Below are positions 8,808 to 18,989 of a stretch of 34,153 bases of DNA, one piece after another. The stretch is from Planctomycetota bacterium (GTDB lineage: Bacteria; Planctomycetota; JADGBV01). Under the pieces are notes generated by a model. The model worked only from the letters and a program-made list of their open reading frames with translations. It was not told the DNA's origin and did not search any database. Each line of letters starts with the position of its first letter. Position 1 is the first letter of the stretch. The DNA lies in contig JADGBV010000005.1 in assembly GCA_015231345.1 (NCBI GenBank), positions 1 through 34,153 on the forward strand, read 5' to 3'. Both the position numbers and the translations under genes were made by a program.

Positions 8808-9370
8808 TGCAAAGAAGCCTCTTTTTCACGGACACACTCTAAAAGGGATTTCCTTAATCTGCTAATAACTTTCGAGATGGCATCTATTTTCTTATCGTAC
8901 ATTTCCGCTAACTTTTTGAGACTACAGCCTTTCTCGTATTTCCATCTCAAAAGAGATCGTCTCTCTTCGGGCAATCGCTCTAGGCACTGGTTAAGAAAAT
9001 CCTGCCTGGCAGAGTCCCCTTCAAGAAGATGATCCTTTTTCTTATAAGCCTCATCAACCGCCTCTATGGCAGCAGATGAAAACATCATGTGCTTGCGATC
9101 ACTTTTAATTTTTGACCAGCGCTGCATCAATTTGAATTTTGCGATTCCCCTAGCCCATGCTCCAAAAGAAAACTCAGGATTGTAAGTCGCATATTTTTGC
9201 CACATTGTAACAACAACCTCCTGAAAAACATCTTCCCGCGCTGAAGCTTCATACTCAAGACTTCCTATATATGACATTAAATCATATTCAATAGAAACGA
9301 GTAACTCCATAAATTCTGATCGACTATCCACTTCAGAATCACTTTCCGCTGAGTTTTCACAATTGGACAT
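8804..9370 (-). CDS. ECF-type RNA polymerase sigma factor (second copy)
   Basis: LMSYIGSLEYEASAREDVFQEVVVTMWQKYATYNPEFSFGAWARGIAKFKLMQ...CLERLPEERRSLLRWKYEKGCSLKKLAEMYDKKIDAISKVISRLRKSLLECV; typical regions 2 and 4. Confidence 0.9.
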   Translation of the reverse strand: MSNCENSAESDSEVDSRSEFMELLVSIEYDLMSYIGSLEYEASAREDVFQEVVVTMWQKYATYNPEFSFGAWARGIAKFKLMQRWSKIKSDRKHMMFSSAAIEAVDEAYKKKDHLLEGDSARQDFLNQCLERLPEERRSLLRWKYEKGCSLKKLAEMYDKKIDAISKVISRLRKSLLECVREKEASLQ

Positions 9371-9462
9371 TTTTTTTAGATTCCCCCCTGATTTATTGCA
9401 AAAAAAATCTACAATAAAGTCATTCTATAAAGAATTCTATCGTTAACTCCATAACCAAATCA

Positions 9463-10662
9463 CTATTTCAGAAACGCAGGAAGTACTTTTTTATTGGCTA
9501 AATATAGCATCTTACCCATGCCTTTATTGTGAGCGGTCATGACTATTATCAGCTCTAGTTCGGGGTAAATAAAGATAAACTGACCACCTGCGCCACGCCC
9601 TTGCTTACAAAGATAGGTTTTATTGCCGACTTTCACATTTTCCACCCACCAGTAATACCCATATTGAGGGCCCGTCGAGGTAACTTTCACAGGGTTTGTT
9701 GCGCGCTCGCAAAAATCCTCAGGCAACAACTGTTCACCCTGCCATTTCCCCTTATCTAAGACGAGAAGGCCCATTTTGAGCATATCACGTGAGCGCACGC
9801 TGCAGCCAGCGGCGGCTTTAGGAAAGCCACTCACATCATCTTGCCAGTGATAATTCGTAATACCCATTTTGCCCCAAAACTGATTTTCGATAAATTCACG
9901 GGCGCCACCGGGCACACATGTTTCCAGGACCTGCATGGCAATAGAAGGGTCTGAAGGCTGGTACTTAAATTCACGAGGAGCAGGTGGGACGGAAGCGCTA
10001 CTCTCTAAGTAGGCCTGAATCTGCCCCTGCCCTTTTAAAGCATTTCGTTTCTGCCTGAATGCTCTGACTTTTGCATCATCTAGTCTAAGTCCTGAGCCCA
10101 TACACATGGCTTGTTCGAGAGTAATATTCTCTGCACCTGAAGCAATCTTGCTTGCATCAATATCTTTAAGAAAATGTAAAATGGGCTTATTCAGGTCCTC
10201 ATTGCTCATATGCCCAAGTTGTATGGCCCGCCCTATTGCCATGGCCGTATAGGCTTTAGCGATGGACATTTGATAATGCGGATAATTTGCGCGACCACGG
10301 CGATAATACGATTCAAAAATAAGCTTGCGCTTATAACTAATCAGAAGACTATCCGTATTAAGAGATTTAGGGTCTTTAGCTGGCTGAGCAATAAAATCGG
10401 CAAAAGCCAATATTTTATCTTTATTCCCGCCGTCTACGCCGAGCTTCCCGACAGTAATACCATCTTTCATATTTTTAGGGGAAGTGCTTATATAAGGCTC
10501 TTCAAGATATGGAAGTTTGTGCTCTAGCGCATAGGAAACATCTTTAGCATTAAGGTCCACAACCTCAGGAGCCAGGCCATTGCTCACTTGCTCCGCGACA
10601 CAAGAATTCAGGAACAGTAGAGCTGCAAAGCCAAATGTTTTATTAGATATATTACGATTCAC
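9463..10662 (-). CDS. Serine hydrolase of the beta-lactamase (class C/PBP-like) family, probable lipoprotein
   Basis: Lipobox-like FLNSC near the N-terminus; SLLISYKRKLIFESYYRRGRANYPHYQMSIAKAYTAMAIGRAIQLG has an SxxK motif (SIAK); later YGYYWWVENVKVGNKTYLCKQGRGAGGQFIFIYPELELIIVMTAHN. Confidence 0.88.
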   Translation of the reverse strand: MNRNISNKTFGFAALLFLNSCVAEQVSNGLAPEVVDLNAKDVSYALEHKLPYLEEPYISTSPKNMKDGITVGKLGVDGGNKDKILAFADFIAQPAKDPKSLNTDSLLISYKRKLIFESYYRRGRANYPHYQMSIAKAYTAMAIGRAIQLGHMSNEDLNKPILHFLKDIDASKIASGAENITLEQAMCMGSGLRLDDAKVRAFRQKRNALKGQGQIQAYLESSASVPPAPREFKYQPSDPSIAMQVLETCVPGGAREFIENQFWGKMGITNYHWQDDVSGFPKAAAGCSVRSRDMLKMGLLVLDKGKWQGEQLLPEDFCERATNPVKVTSTGPQYGYYWWVENVKVGNKTYLCKQGRGAGGQFIFIYPELELIIVMTAHNKGMGKMLYLANKKVLPAFLK

Positions 10663-10835
10663 AATCCATCCTTTACGACAATCTATAATAAACTCTCTTT
10701 TTCACAAATTCATCGTGAAAAGATTCATCTCATAATTATTATACTCAGTGAAATAGCAAAATCACTCACTTCTTTGTCTCCTGACCTGAATAATAGTAAG
10801 TTCCAAGTAAGAAAAGTCAGGGATGCGCAGAGTCT

Positions 10836-12095
10836 CTAAGGTGAACCTTCCAATTTAATCGCCTGCATAAGAGTTGCGCTTAGTGCTCTGGTATAAAAGC
10901 GCACATCATCATAAATCACATTGCCACCATAAAAATGACCGGGATGAAGAGCAGTAAAACTCGTCCCTCCAGACCAATCTGAGGCTGAACTACTGGTTGA
11001 AGCGACCCCATCAACATAAAGCTGAAGGTCAGTGCCATCCCAGGTAACGCCTAAATGATACCACGTATTTGCGCTGAGAGTAGAACCATGTTGAGTCGTA
11101 ATCAAAGAGCCATCACTCAAACGGTGGTATGCCGCTCTCCTCAAGGAAGTATCATGATGCCCATAAACAAAACCCGCATTGCCTATGATTTCAGGCGGAA
11201 GATCGACGGCATCATCTGAACCTTCACTTGCTTTCACCCACATGGCATAAGTGTAGCCAATCGCTGGAGAAATCTGATTGCCACTAAATTCAATAGCGGC
11301 ATCAATATCATCAAAAAGAAGCGCATTATTCTGCGGCCCACTCACACTATTTCCTGAAAACTGATAGTTAGCTTGCAAGGTTCCTGAGCGGCCCCATCCA
11401 GAATCATCCTGGGCAGTATTTCCACTGCTTTCCTCAAGATCCCAGTTCATATACATATGTTCCGAAACATTTTCGATATCTTTTCCGCCCATAATCAACC
11501 AGTTACTTCCGTTGCTTATCAATGAAAGAGTGTTCATATTTCCTGAGCTAAACATAACAATGGCATAGGAATCCATCAGGTTTCCCGAAGCAGAAAGGTA
11601 CAAGTTATTGAGATCACTTGTACGCTTAATGGTAATCATATTCCCTAAATTATCTATGGCTGAAGGAAGGTAGAGAGCGACATCACCAGCTGAAGTGTCA
11701 GCAAGTACCAATGATTGATCAGTGATATATGACAAACCTGTGCTAAATACATTGGGCGCATAAGCAATTGTCCCATTCACATGGAGGTTCGAGCCACTAC
11801 TATTCTCTCCTCCTCCAACGGTTAAACTTTTCGTTATGATTGCATTTCCTTGAACATGAAGGTTGGCTGCTGGAGTGAGCGTGCCAATTCCTAAATTCCC
11901 TCCAGAAAGAATCATCTCTGCATTTGAATCAGAGTTGACATCAAAGCGAATCTCCCCAGTGAGTCCCTTTACAGCTGAAGAGGCAGGGGTATTACAAAAG
12001 AGCAAAATAGCAAGACAAGAAAATCCCTGAAAGAGATACTCTATGAGGCGATTGTAGTGCCCACATCTCTCGTCAGAGTGACGCATAAAGGTCAT
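10836..12095 (-). CDS. LamG/concanavalin-A-like surface protein with a tail-fibre-like N-terminal segment
   Basis: GNLGIGTLTPAANLHVQGNAIITKSLTVGG is typical of tail-fibre/surface-exposed modules; C-terminal half YTYAMWVKASEGSDD...NTWYHLGVTWDGTDLQLYVDGVASTSSSA...IYDDVRFYTRALSA is LamG-like. Confidence 0.85.
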   Translation of the reverse strand: MTFMRHSDERCGHYNRLIEYLFQGFSCLAILLFCNTPASSAVKGLTGEIRFDVNSDSNAEMILSGGNLGIGTLTPAANLHVQGNAIITKSLTVGGGENSSGSNLHVNGTIAYAPNVFSTGLSYITDQSLVLADTSAGDVALYLPSAIDNLGNMITIKRTSDLNNLYLSASGNLMDSYAIVMFSSGNMNTLSLISNGSNWLIMGGKDIENVSEHMYMNWDLEESSGNTAQDDSGWGRSGTLQANYQFSGNSVSGPQNNALLFDDIDAAIEFSGNQISPAIGYTYAMWVKASEGSDDAVDLPPEIIGNAGFVYGHHDTSLRRAAYHRLSDGSLITTQHGSTLSANTWYHLGVTWDGTDLQLYVDGVASTSSSASDWSGGTSFTALHPGHFYGGNVIYDDVRFYTRALSATLMQAIKLEGSP

Positions 12096-12319
12096 TTTAC
12101 CTGAATATTAGTAAATTAATACGTATTTTACCTAGGAGCGATCCAAATCAACTCATTTAATTCGCTACAAGCAAATGTATTTTTGCTATATAATCGGTTA
12201 AAGTGAGTTTTGCCAGCTCTCATTCCAGTATCATATTCACTTCAAGGCTTTAAGAGCAAAGAGACTCTAACGAAAATTAGGTTGATTTGCATTGATCATG
12301 CGTATATTCAGGTTCAGAT

Positions 12320-13297
12320 ATGACAATAAAGTGCTACAAAAAAATGTTGGCTGACAGGGCACAAAATGCTTACCTGAAAGAGCGAAAAAGCAGACAAGGT
12401 GATTCACGCTCTCTAAATACCTTTTCCCTTATAGAACTCCTTATAGTCACTGCTATTCTAGCTATTTTATTTAGTCTACTCAGCGGCACCTTATCATCTG
12501 CGGTAGAAAACGCGAAGCGTTTAAAATGTGCTTCAAATCAACAAAACCTTTATACAGCGACAGCATTATACAGTTCTGATGAAAGCGGAGCCTTCCCTGC
12601 GACAATGAATTCTGGAGTCTCAAGAAACTGGGATATTTTGCTTTCAACGTACCTAGGGTATAATTTTCCTGATAAGGTCCAGGGTTTTGTAAATGGAGAT
12701 GAATTCCCCGTATTCATCTGCCCCTCAAACCCGAGAGAACATATTTACGAAGAGACAATGTTCAATGGAAACATGGGCTATTATAGAAGAAAAAGCTATG
12801 CTGCTTCTGTTTCAAATGGAAGCAACCCTGTTGTGAGTAATCTTGCCTCAAGTCTGGGTGTCATAGCACAAAGCAACACCCCACCGGTTCAAATCAGCGA
12901 TGTTTACGCTCCATCAGAAACAATTATATATCAAGATTGCTGGACAAAGTACAATCTACTCAGCAAACACGATTGGCACAAAGGAGACGCTGGGCTCGGG
13001 GCTTTAAGCGCTAGGCAGTTATTTGAAGTCTTCCGCAAAGGAAGCATAAAAATAGTCAATCTTGGAGCTGGCGTCTCGAATGAAGATAGTATCGAAGTTG
13101 ATGATTTTTACTGCCATGAATTATCGGGCTTCGATAATAACTACACCTTTGTTGATGGAAGCGTAAGAACGATGCTTGGACTCGAAATCTTCCCTTATTG
13201 CGAAAATCCAATAAATGAAAATAACTTTAGGGAAATAGAGAGAAAAAGTCGCCTTAATCATTTTCCTCACCGCGCTGGGGAAGAATTAAACTACTAA
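12320..13297 (+). CDS. Type II secretion/pseudopilin-like protein with prepilin N-methylation motif
   Basis: NTFSLIELLIVTAILAILFSLLSGTLSSAVENAKRLKCASNQQNL (prepilin-type N-terminus); FVDGSVRTM near the C-terminus. Confidence 0.88.
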   Translation: MTIKCYKKMLADRAQNAYLKERKSRQGDSRSLNTFSLIELLIVTAILAILFSLLSGTLSSAVENAKRLKCASNQQNLYTATALYSSDESGAFPATMNSGVSRNWDILLSTYLGYNFPDKVQGFVNGDEFPVFICPSNPREHIYEETMFNGNMGYYRRKSYAASVSNGSNPVVSNLASSLGVIAQSNTPPVQISDVYAPSETIIYQDCWTKYNLLSKHDWHKGDAGLGALSARQLFEVFRKGSIKIVNLGAGVSNEDSIEVDDFYCHELSGFDNNYTFVDGSVRTMLGLEIFPYCENPINENNFREIERKSRLNHFPHRAGEELNY

Positions 13298-13343
13298 GGC
13301 GCAGAAATTAGATAACTTGCAGGGGCATGGCAAACCACCTCAA

Positions 13344-15308
13344 TTAATCAGTATAGAAAAACGAGCCTCCAACCCTGGGGCAAACCATAACCTTATCAAC
13401 AGTGGCATAATTGACTCCAGTTGCTATATCGCGAAAATCAAAGATCACATAGCCAGTGCCATTAACTAAGTCAGAAGCAGAAACTTTAAACAATAGATCA
13501 TAAGTACTAAATGTGGTTGTTTCTGCCTCATAACCAGCCTCCGTTAATTTATTAATAACATTTGTGGCACTGCCACTAGCAAGTTGAAGCAGTACATTTA
13601 AACCATTTCTCTGCAGAGAACTATCAACATTTGCAACGGGCGCCCAACCCGCCGCAACACTACTAACAGTCGTGCTCATTGTCCCTAGGGCTGATAAATC
13701 AAGACTGCCAATCTGATTAGCCGAAGAAAGCACTGTGCTGATTGCGTCCTTAGTAGTGCCCTCAATATCTGTGTCCACAGCAGGGGCATCGTACATAGTT
13801 GAAGGAAGAGGGGTTTCATAGCTCAGTGTTCCAGTTCCAGTTCCGACCTGCATGTAAAAGGTATTACTACTAGTAAAAACAGCGCCGCCCCTCACACCCA
13901 TTTTAACATAACCGGTTCCTTGATATACAGTGCCCGTAAATTCAGCCGCCCCCATATGACCCCATGGCCCTAGGTTCTTATCTATCATATGTTCCCATAC
14001 ATGAGATGTAGAAACGATCACTTTATTATCCATATTCAAATTTGCTGAGCCACCACCTAATCTAACTCGGCCCCCGTTGTCAATTCTCAATTGACCACCA
14101 ATATTGATATTTCCACTATTCAATATGAGGTTTGCTGAACTACCCGCCACATCAGTCAAATGCAAATAACTCGGGGTATTAAGAGTACTCTCATTCACTG
14201 TCAGGTTTCCAGCTCCATTATAGCCTAGAAAGCAATTATTCCCTAAGTTAACTGTCGATCCATTATTGAGCGTAAGAGTCCCTTCACCTGCACTCTCTTT
14301 ACCCAAGAATAACCAGCGAGCCACATTCCATACACTATTATCCATGGTCACTTGCCCATTACCGGATAGACCAATATTTGAATCATTAAATCCTCCGTCT
14401 TCGTCCCACAGGTATGAGTCTGTCATATTTAGGACCCCAAGGGTATTAGCAGAATAACCTATGTTAGTTATATTTCTAATAGAACTCATATTCGCCCCAC
14501 TTGTCATATTGAGCGTCGCATTACCTGAATAGGCAATATGATACTGCCGGTAGCCAGAAACTCGAGCATTAGAGCTGAGGGTCATATACCCATGGCTATC
14601 AGAGGCATTACCGACAATAAAATCGACTGCTGTTGATGATGACTGCATATTTGAACTTGCAATGGTGAGGTGACCCACACCTGAGTCTCCAACATAAACA
14701 GTACTATCTGTACTTAATGTAGACCCGTTAGTCAGGTCAAGATGGCCTTCGCTGCCAGTATTTTTACCAATATAATGACCTTTAAAACCTGTCATGGTAC
14801 TATTCTCAAGAGAGAGAAATCCATTACCAGAGCCACCAATATTGGGATGAGGATTTAACCCCCCAATATAAGCACAGGCTGAATCCGTCAGAGCCAGATT
14901 CCCAGAGGATCCATTATTAATTCCCAAAGAAAACACTCCTCCTGTGAGATTTATATAAGAAGAATTCGCAATCAAGTCACCCACTCCAGATTCACCAAAA
15001 TGAAGTCTGTCAAAGGTTAAATTTGCACTACTCATGCGCAGCACCGAGTTGGTACTAGCTGTGTACCCTAGGTAAAGCCAACTAGTGGACGTAAAAGTGT
15101 TGCCGGTAGTTAAATAAATGGTCCCCGTATCAACCCGAGCCTGGTCTGCCGTCCCTATCGTTGTTGGCGTCGCTCCATCTAGCCATGCCAGGGGAGTCAA
15201 CCAGTGTCCAGTGTCACCCGAGGGCCACGTTAGTGTGGCGGCAAAAGATGGCAATGCAGCACAAATATGAAAACTTAATACGACTGTGAATAACTTTAAC
15301 TTGCCCAT
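13344..15308 (-). CDS. Secreted repetitive beta-rich protein (autotransporter-like passenger repeats)
   Basis: Signal peptide MGKLKLFTVVLSFHICAALPSFAATLTW; repeated Ser/Thr/Asn/Gly-rich units such as LDLTNGSTLSTDSTVYVGDSGVGHLTIASSN and LTLNNGSTVNLGNNCFLGYNGAGNLTVNEST. Confidence 0.75.
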   Translation of the reverse strand: MGKLKLFTVVLSFHICAALPSFAATLTWPSGDTGHWLTPLAWLDGATPTTIGTADQARVDTGTIYLTTGNTFTSTSWLYLGYTASTNSVLRMSSANLTFDRLHFGESGVGDLIANSSYINLTGGVFSLGINNGSSGNLALTDSACAYIGGLNPHPNIGGSGNGFLSLENSTMTGFKGHYIGKNTGSEGHLDLTNGSTLSTDSTVYVGDSGVGHLTIASSNMQSSSTAVDFIVGNASDSHGYMTLSSNARVSGYRQYHIAYSGNATLNMTSGANMSSIRNITNIGYSANTLGVLNMTDSYLWDEDGGFNDSNIGLSGNGQVTMDNSVWNVARWLFLGKESAGEGTLTLNNGSTVNLGNNCFLGYNGAGNLTVNESTLNTPSYLHLTDVAGSSANLILNSGNINIGGQLRIDNGGRVRLGGGSANLNMDNKVIVSTSHVWEHMIDKNLGPWGHMGAAEFTGTVYQGTGYVKMGVRGGAVFTSSNTFYMQVGTGTGTLSYETPLPSTMYDAPAVDTDIEGTTKDAISTVLSSANQIGSLDLSALGTMSTTVSSVAAGWAPVANVDSSLQRNGLNVLLQLASGSATNVINKLTEAGYEAETTTFSTYDLLFKVSASDLVNGTGYVIFDFRDIATGVNYATVDKVMVCPRVGGSFFYTD

Positions 15309-15529
15309 TAGGGACTTCCCTCGCTATAAATCATTTGAATTTTAAAAGAATGCTACCCGTATCACTATTAATATCTTGAGCGTATGACCCTATGCTCAAT
15401 AATAATATCGAAGCATAGATCAGATAGATTCTGATAAAAACCATCTCTGAATGGAATATTCCCCAAGAAGGATAAACGGCACCATTTTACCTTAAAGAGT
15501 TGTGTTGCAATGCATTTATACCCCCCTAG

Positions 15530-15545
15530 CAAGAATATATTCTTG
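15530..15545. repeat. Perfect 16-bp palindrome CAAGAATATATTCTTG
   Basis: Sequence equals its own reverse complement. Lies between the divergent repetitive secreted protein and the GH32 pair. Confidence 0.6.
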
Positions 15546-15767
15546 TATTAATTATTACTTTCTGAGTTAGAACTTAACCACCTTGAGTAATATGTAGAGG
15601 GCGACTTATCTTTACTCCTAAGGAATGTGTATCATCGAAATATTCATCACTCATCTCAGCAAAAATAACTTGGATTTTACTCGCTGTTTATTATGCTTAT
15701 CACCTAGGTGAGTTAATTTCCTCCCAGCTCGAGTATCTATATATGAAAGTTCTAACGGAGTAAAAAG

Positions 15768-17324
15768 GTGAAAAAAATACTCATATTTCTTATATTGGCC
15801 CAGGTGGGATTGCTTAGCCATTCTAGTCTCTTTGGAAAAGCTGATAAAAGGTTCAATCAAGCCCATCTTAATTTCGAGTCTTACCTAGATATCGGGTACG
15901 ACCAGGCCTACCGTCCCCAATTTCACTTCACATCTCGAAAAAATTGGCTCAATGACCCCAATGGACTTATTTATTATGATGGTGAATATCATCTTTTTTT
16001 TCAACATCATGCCTTAAAAAATGGCAATGGCACAAAATCATGGGGCCATGCAGTTAGCACAGACATGATTCACTGGCAACAACTCCAACAAGCCATCGTT
16101 CCTTATAAAGTCCCTAGCGAACTTATCGCAGAGGAATGGAAAAAACGCTGGAATGGAGAAGTCGCCATTTGGTCAGGCACTACAGTGATGGATCATAAAA
16201 ATATCCTTGGCAAACAAAAAGGAGACACCAAAACGATGGTCGCCTATTATACAGCAACAGCCAAGCCCCATTTTTTCCAAGCAGCTGCCTATAGCACAGA
16301 TAAAGGCAGAACATTTACATTACTTAAAGACGGAGGCGTTGTTTTACCCAACCAAGGTCTTCTCAAAGGTGAGCGAGACCCAAAAGTCTTTTGGCATGAA
16401 GCAACCCAGAAATATGTAATGCTCATCTGGGTCAAAGAAGCCAAATGGGGCAAAGAGGCCTGCGATGCAGCAGTACGGTTTTTCACATCAGATAACCTTT
16501 TGGACTGGAAAAAAGAAAGCACCATGGAACGAAAATGGTTTGCCGAATGTATGGATGTTGTCGAGTTGCCTGTGGATGGAGATTCTTCTAACAAAAAATG
16601 GCTCATGTATGATGCAAGCTTTGACTATGAAATCGGAACCTTCGATGGACGTGCATTTACTTCTGAGTCCAAAAAACTCTGTGGCGACTACGGCTTCCAT
16701 TACTATGCCGCTCAAACATTTAATGATAGCCCTGATGAAAGAAAAGTCATGATAGGCTGGATGAACGAGCGCAAGCATTCGCCTTTTGTTGAGACAAAAA
16801 TGCCATTCGACCAGCAAATGTCTATCCCCACGGAACTTAGCCTCAAAACTACAAGTGAGGGCATCCGCTTATTCCGCTGGCCTGTTCGAGAAATCAAGAG
16901 TCTTCACGCCAAGACAAAATCCATAGCCAAGACTTCGCTTAAAGATCTCAATGTCACTATGAGTAAGATAAACTCCTCTCTTTTTGATTGCAGTATGGAA
17001 ATCATTCCACAAGGGGACCTGGTTTTTGATTTTTGCGGCATAGAAATCAAATACTATCATGACAAGCAATTCTTGCAGCCGACTATTATAAAACAAGGTT
17101 ACTACAAGCACAAAAAACTACCAGCTCTCTTAAAAAATGGCGTACTTAAAATGCGTGCATTAGTTGATGTTGCCTCCGTAGAGTTATTTATGGCTGATGG
17201 AGAAGCTGTCGGGTCCTATTTAGGAATCACAAATAAAAACAAACCTAACATACAGATTAAAGGCAAAGAAAACACTCAAGTGCTACGTGCACAAATGAAT
17301 ACTTTAAAGTCAATATGGCCATAA
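15768..17324 (+). CDS. GH32 family glycosidase (fructan/sucrose hydrolase-like), paralogue A
   Basis: GTG start with upstream ggag; FTSRKNWLNDPNGLIYYDGEYHLFFQ (nucleophile D in NDPNG), GERDPKVFWHE (RDP), FAECMDVVEL (EC). Confidence 0.93.
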   Translation: MKKILIFLILAQVGLLSHSSLFGKADKRFNQAHLNFESYLDIGYDQAYRPQFHFTSRKNWLNDPNGLIYYDGEYHLFFQHHALKNGNGTKSWGHAVSTDMIHWQQLQQAIVPYKVPSELIAEEWKKRWNGEVAIWSGTTVMDHKNILGKQKGDTKTMVAYYTATAKPHFFQAAAYSTDKGRTFTLLKDGGVVLPNQGLLKGERDPKVFWHEATQKYVMLIWVKEAKWGKEACDAAVRFFTSDNLLDWKKESTMERKWFAECMDVVELPVDGDSSNKKWLMYDASFDYEIGTFDGRAFTSESKKLCGDYGFHYYAAQTFNDSPDERKVMIGWMNERKHSPFVETKMPFDQQMSIPTELSLKTTSEGIRLFRWPVREIKSLHAKTKSIAKTSLKDLNVTMSKINSSLFDCSMEIIPQGDLVFDFCGIEIKYYHDKQFLQPTIIKQGYYKHKKLPALLKNGVLKMRALVDVASVELFMADGEAVGSYLGITNKNKPNIQIKGKENTQVLRAQMNTLKSIWP

Positions 17325-18940
17325 GCATGAATAGTATTTCTCGACATACATCACGATGGTCATGCCTTTTAATTGCATTCTCATGCACATTGCTTCTTGT
17401 TCCTTTCCTCACGGCCTTAGAAAAAAGCCCATTCGACAATTACAGCTCCTACTTAGGAACTAACTACGACCAGGAGTATCGACCAAAGTTTCACTTTACT
17501 TCTCGCAAGAACTGGATCAATGACCCCAATGGCCTTCTCTATTACGATGGTGAATACCATCTTTTTTTTCAGCATAATCCCCTTGGAACTGGCTGGGGCA
17601 ATATGACATGGGGACATGCCATTAGCACAGATATGGTGCACTGGCAGCAAATGGAACATGCTATTCTTCCTTATGGTAATGGCTATGTTTTTTCTGGCAC
17701 AGGTGTGGTGGATCACAATAACTCTTTGGGAGTCCAAAAAGGAGACACTAAAACACTCGTACTACTCTACTCTTATGCCGTAGATATAAGAAAGAACTTT
17801 GGCATTCTCCCTCCCCCCGCTGAAACTTGCTATTATCAAGGCATTGCCTACAGCACCGATAAAGGCAGAACATTCACTTTACTCAACGATGGAGCTCCGG
17901 TTATCCCTAATCAAGGAAAGACGGTAGACCCCAAAGGCACTGAAAGGGACCCAAAACTATTTTGGCACGAAGAAAGCAAAAAATGGATTACCATCCTATG
18001 GCTGGGTGAAACCAGCAAAGGCAAGGTGCGTTTTTTCACATCGGATAACCTGCGAGATTGGGCATTTGCTTCTGACATGCAACGCCCTTGGGCCCATGAA
18101 TGCTTTGACCTGGTTCACTTGGATGTATACGATGATAAAGGCAAAAAGTCGGGCAATAAAAAATGGCTCATCTATGATGGCAACCTGGATTACGAAGTTG
18201 GAAATTTCGATGGCAAAGCATTCCATAGTCAGCAGAAAGTACGCAATCATAAAATAGGTCACTGGAATGCAGCCCAAACCTTCAATAACAGTCCTGATGA
18301 TCGCACAGTAATTATGGGCTGGTTAGTACAGGGGTGTTTTTATCGCAAGCGAATGCCTTTTGCAGAACAACTTTCATTCCCGACCACAATGCACCTCAGA
18401 AAACAAGGAGCAGACCACCTCCTCTGCCGTTGGCCAGTCGATGAGATCAAATCTCTCTACACGAAAACACATACACTACCCAAAAATATTAAAGTAGAGA
18501 AAGCAAACCAGAACCTAAAAGACATAAGCGCCGATGCCATGGATATCACCCTAAGCTTTGAGCCAAAAGCGAAAGATCTCGTTTTCCATATGCGCGGTAG
18601 CACTCTTACTTATCAAGCAAAAGACAATAAGTTGAGTTTTTTAAGTGCGAGTTATGCCCAGATTCAAAAACGCTTAGCTGAGATGAACGAAAAAGAAAGA
18701 AAAAGGCATCGAGGAAAAAAGAATTTCCTATTGCCTGATGCCGCAATTGATGGAGTCGTCAATGTGCGTATTCTTATTGACCGTGGCTCTTTTGAGATAT
18801 TTCTAAATGGAGGAGTTTCAGTCTTAACCCAGTCAGAAATATCCGAGCTGGATCAGCTCTCACTGTTCTTTTCTCATAATAATACTAATGCCATTATAAA
18901 CGAACTGATTATACATGAATTAGAGAGTTCATGGAAATAG
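17315..18940 (+). CDS. GH32 family glycosidase, paralogue B
   Basis: FTSRKNWINDPNGLLYYDGEYHLFFQHNPLGTGWGNMTWGHAISTDMVHW, ERDPKLFWHE, AHECFDLVHL, C-terminal DRGSFEIFLNGG. The start region overlaps the upstream gene stop. Confidence 0.95.
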   Translation: MAISMNSISRHTSRWSCLLIAFSCTLLLVPFLTALEKSPFDNYSSYLGTNYDQEYRPKFHFTSRKNWINDPNGLLYYDGEYHLFFQHNPLGTGWGNMTWGHAISTDMVHWQQMEHAILPYGNGYVFSGTGVVDHNNSLGVQKGDTKTLVLLYSYAVDIRKNFGILPPPAETCYYQGIAYSTDKGRTFTLLNDGAPVIPNQGKTVDPKGTERDPKLFWHEESKKWITILWLGETSKGKVRFFTSDNLRDWAFASDMQRPWAHECFDLVHLDVYDDKGKKSGNKKWLIYDGNLDYEVGNFDGKAFHSQQKVRNHKIGHWNAAQTFNNSPDDRTVIMGWLVQGCFYRKRMPFAEQLSFPTTMHLRKQGADHLLCRWPVDEIKSLYTKTHTLPKNIKVEKANQNLKDISADAMDITLSFEPKAKDLVFHMRGSTLTYQAKDNKLSFLSASYAQIQKRLAEMNEKERKRHRGKKNFLLPDAAIDGVVNVRILIDRGSFEIFLNGGVSVLTQSEISELDQLSLFFSHNNTNAIINELIIHELESSWK

Positions 18941-18989
18941 CTTCTTTTATCAAAGAACAAAATGCGAGAATAAGGGATCCGGAGTTGGC

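Noticed and set aside
12099-12313. TATTCAGGT near the starts of the LamG gene (12099-12107, rc) and the pseudopilin gene (12305-12313), plus a third copy at 10784-10792 (rc)
   Set aside because: Short 9-mer containing an AGGT Shine-Dalgarno-like core. Two copies fit ribosome-binding sites; too weak to call a regulon.
13344-15308. Possible CRISPR-like or tandem DNA repeats in the repetitive secreted protein gene
   Set aside because: Repetition is at protein level with divergent codons; no conserved repeat/spacer pattern.
16289-18277. Overlapping ORFs of 80-109 aa inside the GH32 genes, both strands
   Set aside because: Both GH32 frames are strongly supported by conserved motifs; the overlapping ORFs are shadows of coding composition.
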